Positions 60,715 to 64,000 of a DNA stretch of 64,000 nt are shown here, in pieces. The stretch is taken from assembly GCF_000196495.1 (NCBI RefSeq), contig NC_011312.1, positions 1,116,001-1,180,000 on the forward strand, in the 5' to 3' direction. The notes beneath the pieces are model-generated. The model did no database searches, was not told where the DNA came from, and saw only the letters and a program-made list of their open reading frames with translations. How positions within the stretch are numbered: the first letter of the stretch is position 1; each line of letters opens with the position of its first letter. A program made the position numbers and the translations under genes. The stretch is from Aliivibrio salmonicida LFI1238 (GTDB lineage: Bacteria; Pseudomonadota; Gammaproteobacteria; Enterobacterales; Vibrionaceae).

Positions 60715-61590
60715 TTATTTTGGAATATGATTACTAACAAAATCAATGAATAATCGTACTTTTTCAGGCTGATGATCTTTGTAGTTATAGATCATGTAAA
60801 TGTCTCTAGGGTTGGCTGACCAATCTTTTAATACGCGAACTAATGAACCGTCTTCAAGGTACTTACTGATCATAATATCAGGCATTAACGTAATGCCTAA
60901 GCCATCAGAACAAGCCATGCGAATAACATTAAGCTCACTGGCTTCAAAACGACCCGCATCAGTAATCGTTACAGATTCACCCTCAATGTTAGTTAAGCGC
61001 CAGCGCATTAATGGATGGCCTTTCAATAAGCTGTGGTCATGTAATTCTTGCGCATGAGTCGGTTCAGAACGTTGCTCTAAGTAAATAGGGCTAGCGACTA
61101 AAATATCTTCTAATGAACCAATTTGGCGAGCAATAAGAGATGAGTCACGTTGTTTTCCAACTCTGAAAATAATGTCCCAATCCGTTGGGTCTAGCTGCTC
61201 AGGTTGGTTGCTCATGGTTAGGTTGATATTAATATTAGGATAAATCAGCATAAATTGATTTAAAATAGGCTGTATCATGCGTTTTGTTAAATTAGAGGGA
61301 GCCGCAATATTAAGTTTCCCAGCGGCACCACGACACTCTTCACTCAAATATTCACTGATATTAACTAAGTTAGACAGAATTGGAGAACATTCGTCATAAA
61401 ATTTTTGACCAGATTCGGTGAGAGACAGTTTTCTTGCATGGCGGTTGAGAAGGCGAATATCTAAGGAATCTTCTAAGGCTTGAATGCGACGAGTAATTGT
61501 TGCAACAGGGATTAGAGTCTTTCTTGATGCTGCAGTATAGCTGCCATTATCCACTACTTGTCGAAACAAATTTAAATCATCTAACTTCAT
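60715..61590 (-). CDS. LysR-family transcriptional regulator
   Basis: 291 residues. N-terminal winged helix-turn-helix (LNLFRQVVDNGSYTAASRKTLIPVATITRRIQALED) and the periplasmic-binding-protein-like effector domain (about 90-290). Closest in look to the LysR subgroup with the RIQALEDSLDIRLLNRHARKLSLTESG stretch. Regulated genes and ligand cannot be told; the divergent neighbour is a response regulator 238 bases away. Confidence 0.9.
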   Translation of the reverse strand: MKLDDLNLFRQVVDNGSYTAASRKTLIPVATITRRIQALEDSLDIRLLNRHARKLSLTESGQKFYDECSPILSNLVNISEYLSEECRGAAGKLNIAAPSNLTKRMIQPILNQFMLIYPNININLTMSNQPEQLDPTDWDIIFRVGKQRDSSLIARQIGSLEDILVASPIYLEQRSEPTHAQELHDHSLLKGHPLMRWRLTNIEGESVTITDAGRFEASELNVIRMACSDGLGITLMPDIMISKYLEDGSLVRVLKDWSANPRDIYMIYNYKDHQPEKVRLFIDFVSNHIPK

Positions 61591-61828
61591 GATATTGAGA
61601 TTCTCTCTGGTTTAGCGAATGTAGAATTGTAACTAAAACACTAAAGTAGGTGTTGTTATAAGTCAACTAAAGTGGAAATCTATCAGTAAAAGTCAGGTAA
61701 TGATAATTTTGCGAGTAATATTGGTTAATTTATTTGTGCTCATTGAGATATCGAACTAAATTCATAAGATGAACAATAAAAAGGCGTCTTAACATTATTC
61801 GCTAATAAAACGTGCAGAGGGTAGTCGT

Positions 61829-62932
61829 ATGTCGATAGAGCAAATAAAAGAAAAAACAAAAGAAGACAATACACCAGTCGAAGACTTATTGGTGAACAAA
61901 GACGTGTTAATTGTAGACGATGATCCCATATTCCGCTCTATGGTCAAAGCAGTTTTAGAATCTTACTCATGTAATGTTAAAGAGGCGAATAACGGCCTTG
62001 AAGGATTACAAATGCTACAGCATTCTTTGCCTGATGTTTTGTTGTGTGATTTATCTATGCCGATCTTGAATGGCCTTGAATTTGTAGAAGAGGTAGTGTT
62101 GGAATACCCAATGCTGCCAATCATTGTCATTTCGGGTACGGGAGACATGCAAGATGTAGCTAAGGTTTTAAGACTGGGAGCAAAAGATTTCTTGGTTAAA
62201 CCAATCAGCAATGTATCCCTGTTAGTTAAATCATTAGTGTCGGCTTTAAAATTGAGTGAAGAAAGCAGTTTAAGAATGCAGGACTTTTCAAGTCAATGGT
62301 TCCGAACGTCTGATCTTGATAAAAGTTGCACTGAAGAATTGCATTGGCACTTAGAGCATTTGCAAAATGAACCGAACATTGGCCGAGAATTGTTATTTGA
62401 ACTATTACCTGAGAGTGATGCTCAGCACGGCGAGTGGAAATTAGCGTACCGGTTATTGCAATCAACAGATGGTATGCCACTTATTTTTGATTATGAATGG
62501 TTATTGGATGGCCGTTTGTTTTTCTATCTTGTTGATTCTCAATCTGGTGGCGAGAATAGCGTCGTTTCTTGTTTACTTATACGAGCATTTTTTAATGATT
62601 TTATCCGAGATCAACATATTTCTCTGGACGTTATTTCTAAAATGGTCGAATCAATAGAGAAAGGGATGGGAACGATGGAAGAGAGCGAATCTATCTCTGC
62701 TCTTTTTGGTTATGTTGATTTTGCAGAGCAGGCGTTGTTTATTTTGTCAGCGGGTTTAGGGGCCGTATGGGAAAGCACACATTCACGTCATGTACTCCAG
62801 ATCGGTGAACTCTTAACGTCTGAAAGATCCAATAATAAAGTGCAGCGCTTCCCAATTGCTAAAGCCAATAATAGCCTGTTTTTAAATTGCGTGGGTTGCA
62901 GTAGTTTTAAAATGGAATTGAATTCGTTTTAA
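61829..62932 (+). CDS. rssB: RssB-like response regulator (RpoS adaptor)
   Basis: 367 residues. Receiver domain at about 24-140: acidic D30/D31, phospho-acceptor D74 (LLCDLSMP), K124 (FLVKPIS). The C-terminal about 200 residues resemble a degenerate PP2C phosphatase domain, the RssB architecture. In E. coli RssB delivers RpoS to ClpXP for degradation. GAGGG precedes the ATG. Assignment to RssB is by domain order and is fairly likely. Confidence 0.78.
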   Translation: MSIEQIKEKTKEDNTPVEDLLVNKDVLIVDDDPIFRSMVKAVLESYSCNVKEANNGLEGLQMLQHSLPDVLLCDLSMPILNGLEFVEEVVLEYPMLPIIVISGTGDMQDVAKVLRLGAKDFLVKPISNVSLLVKSLVSALKLSEESSLRMQDFSSQWFRTSDLDKSCTEELHWHLEHLQNEPNIGRELLFELLPESDAQHGEWKLAYRLLQSTDGMPLIFDYEWLLDGRLFFYLVDSQSGGENSVVSCLLIRAFFNDFIRDQHISLDVISKMVESIEKGMGTMEESESISALFGYVDFAEQALFILSAGLGAVWESTHSRHVLQIGELLTSERSNNKVQRFPIAKANNSLFLNCVGCSSFKMELNSF

Positions 62933-62998
62933 AGGTTGATTCGTTTTTTTAAATAGAGCGATAATGGCAGTTAGTTGTATTTAAATTGTAGAGATACT

Positions 62999-63367
62999 TT
63001 GCTTAAATTTTCTCATAAAATCCTGTGGTTTTTCTTTGGTGGATTCTTTTTATTGTTAGGCATTATCGGTATTGTTTTGCCTTTATTGCCGACAACGCCT
63101 TTTGTTCTTCTGGCTAGTGCTTGTTTTATGCGGGCTTCTCCAAAAATCCATTTGTGGTTAATTTCACATCGCTATTTAGGCCCCCCAATTGTGGAATGGC
63201 AAAGTAAAAAAACGATTAACAAAAAGATTAAGAAGAAAGCCGTTATTATGATCGTTGGCAGCTTTGTTCTTTCTATCTGTATAGCTCCAGTAATCTGGGT
63301 TAAAGGGATTATTGCTGTGATCGGAATAGCACTCTTAATTTGGTTTTCAAAAATACCGTCGTCCTAA
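62999..63367 (+). CDS. ybaN: YbaN/DUF454 family inner-membrane protein
   Basis: About 122 residues from a TTG at 62999 (family members start near LKFSHKILW); an upstream TTG at 62975 is also in frame. Typical LGIIGIVLPLLPTTPFVLLASACF is present, with hydrophobic segments at about 8-38 and 77-112. Lies directly before apt as in E. coli. Function unknown. Confidence 0.8.
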   Translation: MLKFSHKILWFFFGGFFLLLGIIGIVLPLLPTTPFVLLASACFMRASPKIHLWLISHRYLGPPIVEWQSKKTINKKIKKKAVIMIVGSFVLSICIAPVIWVKGIIAVIGIALLIWFSKIPSS

Positions 63368-63451
63368 CTTGCTCATAGTGAAGAAAGTGAATACCATTAG
63401 TCGGTTAATTTTTTAAGATACCGGCTATCGGTACAATTAGGTCTTTAAACC

Positions 63452-63997
63452 ATGTCTACAGAAACATTAGAACTTATCAAAAATAGCATTAAATCTGTTC
63501 CTGATTATCCAAAAGCAGGCATCATGTTCCGTGATGTTACAAGCTTGATGGAAGATCCAAAAGCTTACCAAGCAACGATTCAGTTATTGGTTGAAAAGTA
63601 CAAGCAAGGTGGTTTTACCAAGATCGTTGGAACTGAAGCTCGTGGTTTCTTATTTGGTGCTCCTTTGGCACTAGAATTAGGTGTTGGTTTTGTCCCAGTT
63701 CGTAAACCGGGTAAATTGCCACGTCCAACGATTGCACAAACGTATGATCTTGAATACGGAACAGATACGTTAGAAATTCACACAGACGCAATTGTTGAAG
63801 GTGATAAGGTTCTTGTTGTTGATGATTTACTTGCAACTGGCGGAACCATCGAAGCAACAGTGAAACTTATTCGCCAACTTGGTGGTGATGTTCAGCACGC
63901 TGCATTTGTTATCAACCTTCCAGAAATTGGTGGTGAAACGCGTTTAGAAGGCTTAGGTCTAAACGTGTACAGTATTTGTGAGTTTCCTGGTCACTAA
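63452..63997 (+). CDS. apt: Adenine phosphoribosyltransferase
   Basis: 181 residues. Salvages adenine to AMP with PRPP. The PRPP-binding motif VLVVDDLLATGGTIEA is at about 125-140, and the flexible loop RKPGKLPR at about 87-94 fits. Length matches E. coli Apt (183). Complete; the stop lies four bases before the end of the window. Confidence 0.97.
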   Translation: MSTETLELIKNSIKSVPDYPKAGIMFRDVTSLMEDPKAYQATIQLLVEKYKQGGFTKIVGTEARGFLFGAPLALELGVGFVPVRKPGKLPRPTIAQTYDLEYGTDTLEIHTDAIVEGDKVLVVDDLLATGGTIEATVKLIRQLGGDVQHAAFVINLPEIGGETRLEGLGLNVYSICEFPGH

Positions 63998-64000
63998 TTC

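Noticed and set aside
1..64000. CRISPR array, rRNA operon or riboswitch
   Set aside because: No set of regularly spaced direct repeats of CRISPR type, no rRNA sequence, and no leader with recognisable aptamer structure was seen.

Overview
The window is chromosomal DNA of a gamma-proteobacterium of the Vibrionaceae, most likely an Aliivibrio (A. salmonicida / wodanis / logei / fischeri group). This is inferred from the AT-rich base composition, the housekeeping gene order (rnd > < minEDC; pdxB-asd-fimV-truA-accD-folC-dedD-cvpA-purF; ybaN-apt; yejM-yejL / yejK divergent) and the load of IS elements. The species call is inference; no search was possible.

Region 1 (1 to about 27,000) is most of a P2-family prophage of the HP1/K139 type. 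Integrase, repressor and left attachment site lie outside the window. It starts with small early genes, then a rolling-circle initiator (gpA type), then an accessory slot (3272-5341) with unknown genes and a membrane protein. A control module follows: an 84-residue ORF and a double Ogr/Delta zinc-finger activator, convergent and each preceded by a CTGT-N8-ACAG LexA-type box. Then come the head genes in P2 order (portal Q and terminase P leftward; scaffold O, capsid N, small terminase M, head completion L rightward), an inserted membrane-protein moron between M and L, tail completion genes (R; S split in two frames), HP1-type sheath and tube, a DksA-like zinc finger, a small probable lysis cassette, a tail assembly chaperone with a canonical A AAA AAC -1 frameshift site, tape measure, baseplate W/J/I-like genes, tail fibre, and a hub protein with a PAAR-like C-terminal tip. 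The prophage's right end carries an intact IS982-family element (27007-28007) with 17-bp inverted repeats and a TAAGTA duplication.

Region 2 (28,549-37,910) is ordinary chromosome: a small conserved protein, a 2-oxoglutarate/Fe(II) oxygenase, a GNAT acetyltransferase, an exported MTA/SAH-nucleosidase-like protein, two identical tRNA-Ser(UGA) genes plus tRNA-Asp around a periplasmic alpha-carbonic anhydrase, the yejM-yejL / yejK pair, and a lipoprotein with a coiled coil.

Region 3 (38,076-40,292) is a complete IS66-family element (tnpA, tnpB, tnpC; 23-bp perfect inverted repeats) just upstream of rnd. Its flanks lack the expected 8-bp duplication and the left flank looks like the last codons of a lost gene, suggesting an IS-associated deletion.

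Region 4 (40,366-63,997) is conserved housekeeping: rnd, the min division-site operon, ycgL, a lytic transglycosylase, mnmC / fabB divergent, the pdxB-asd-fimV-truA cluster, accD-folC-dedD, cvpA-purF under a PurR box, a LysR regulator, an RssB-like response regulator, ybaN and apt. fimV carries a 168-bp tandem duplication.
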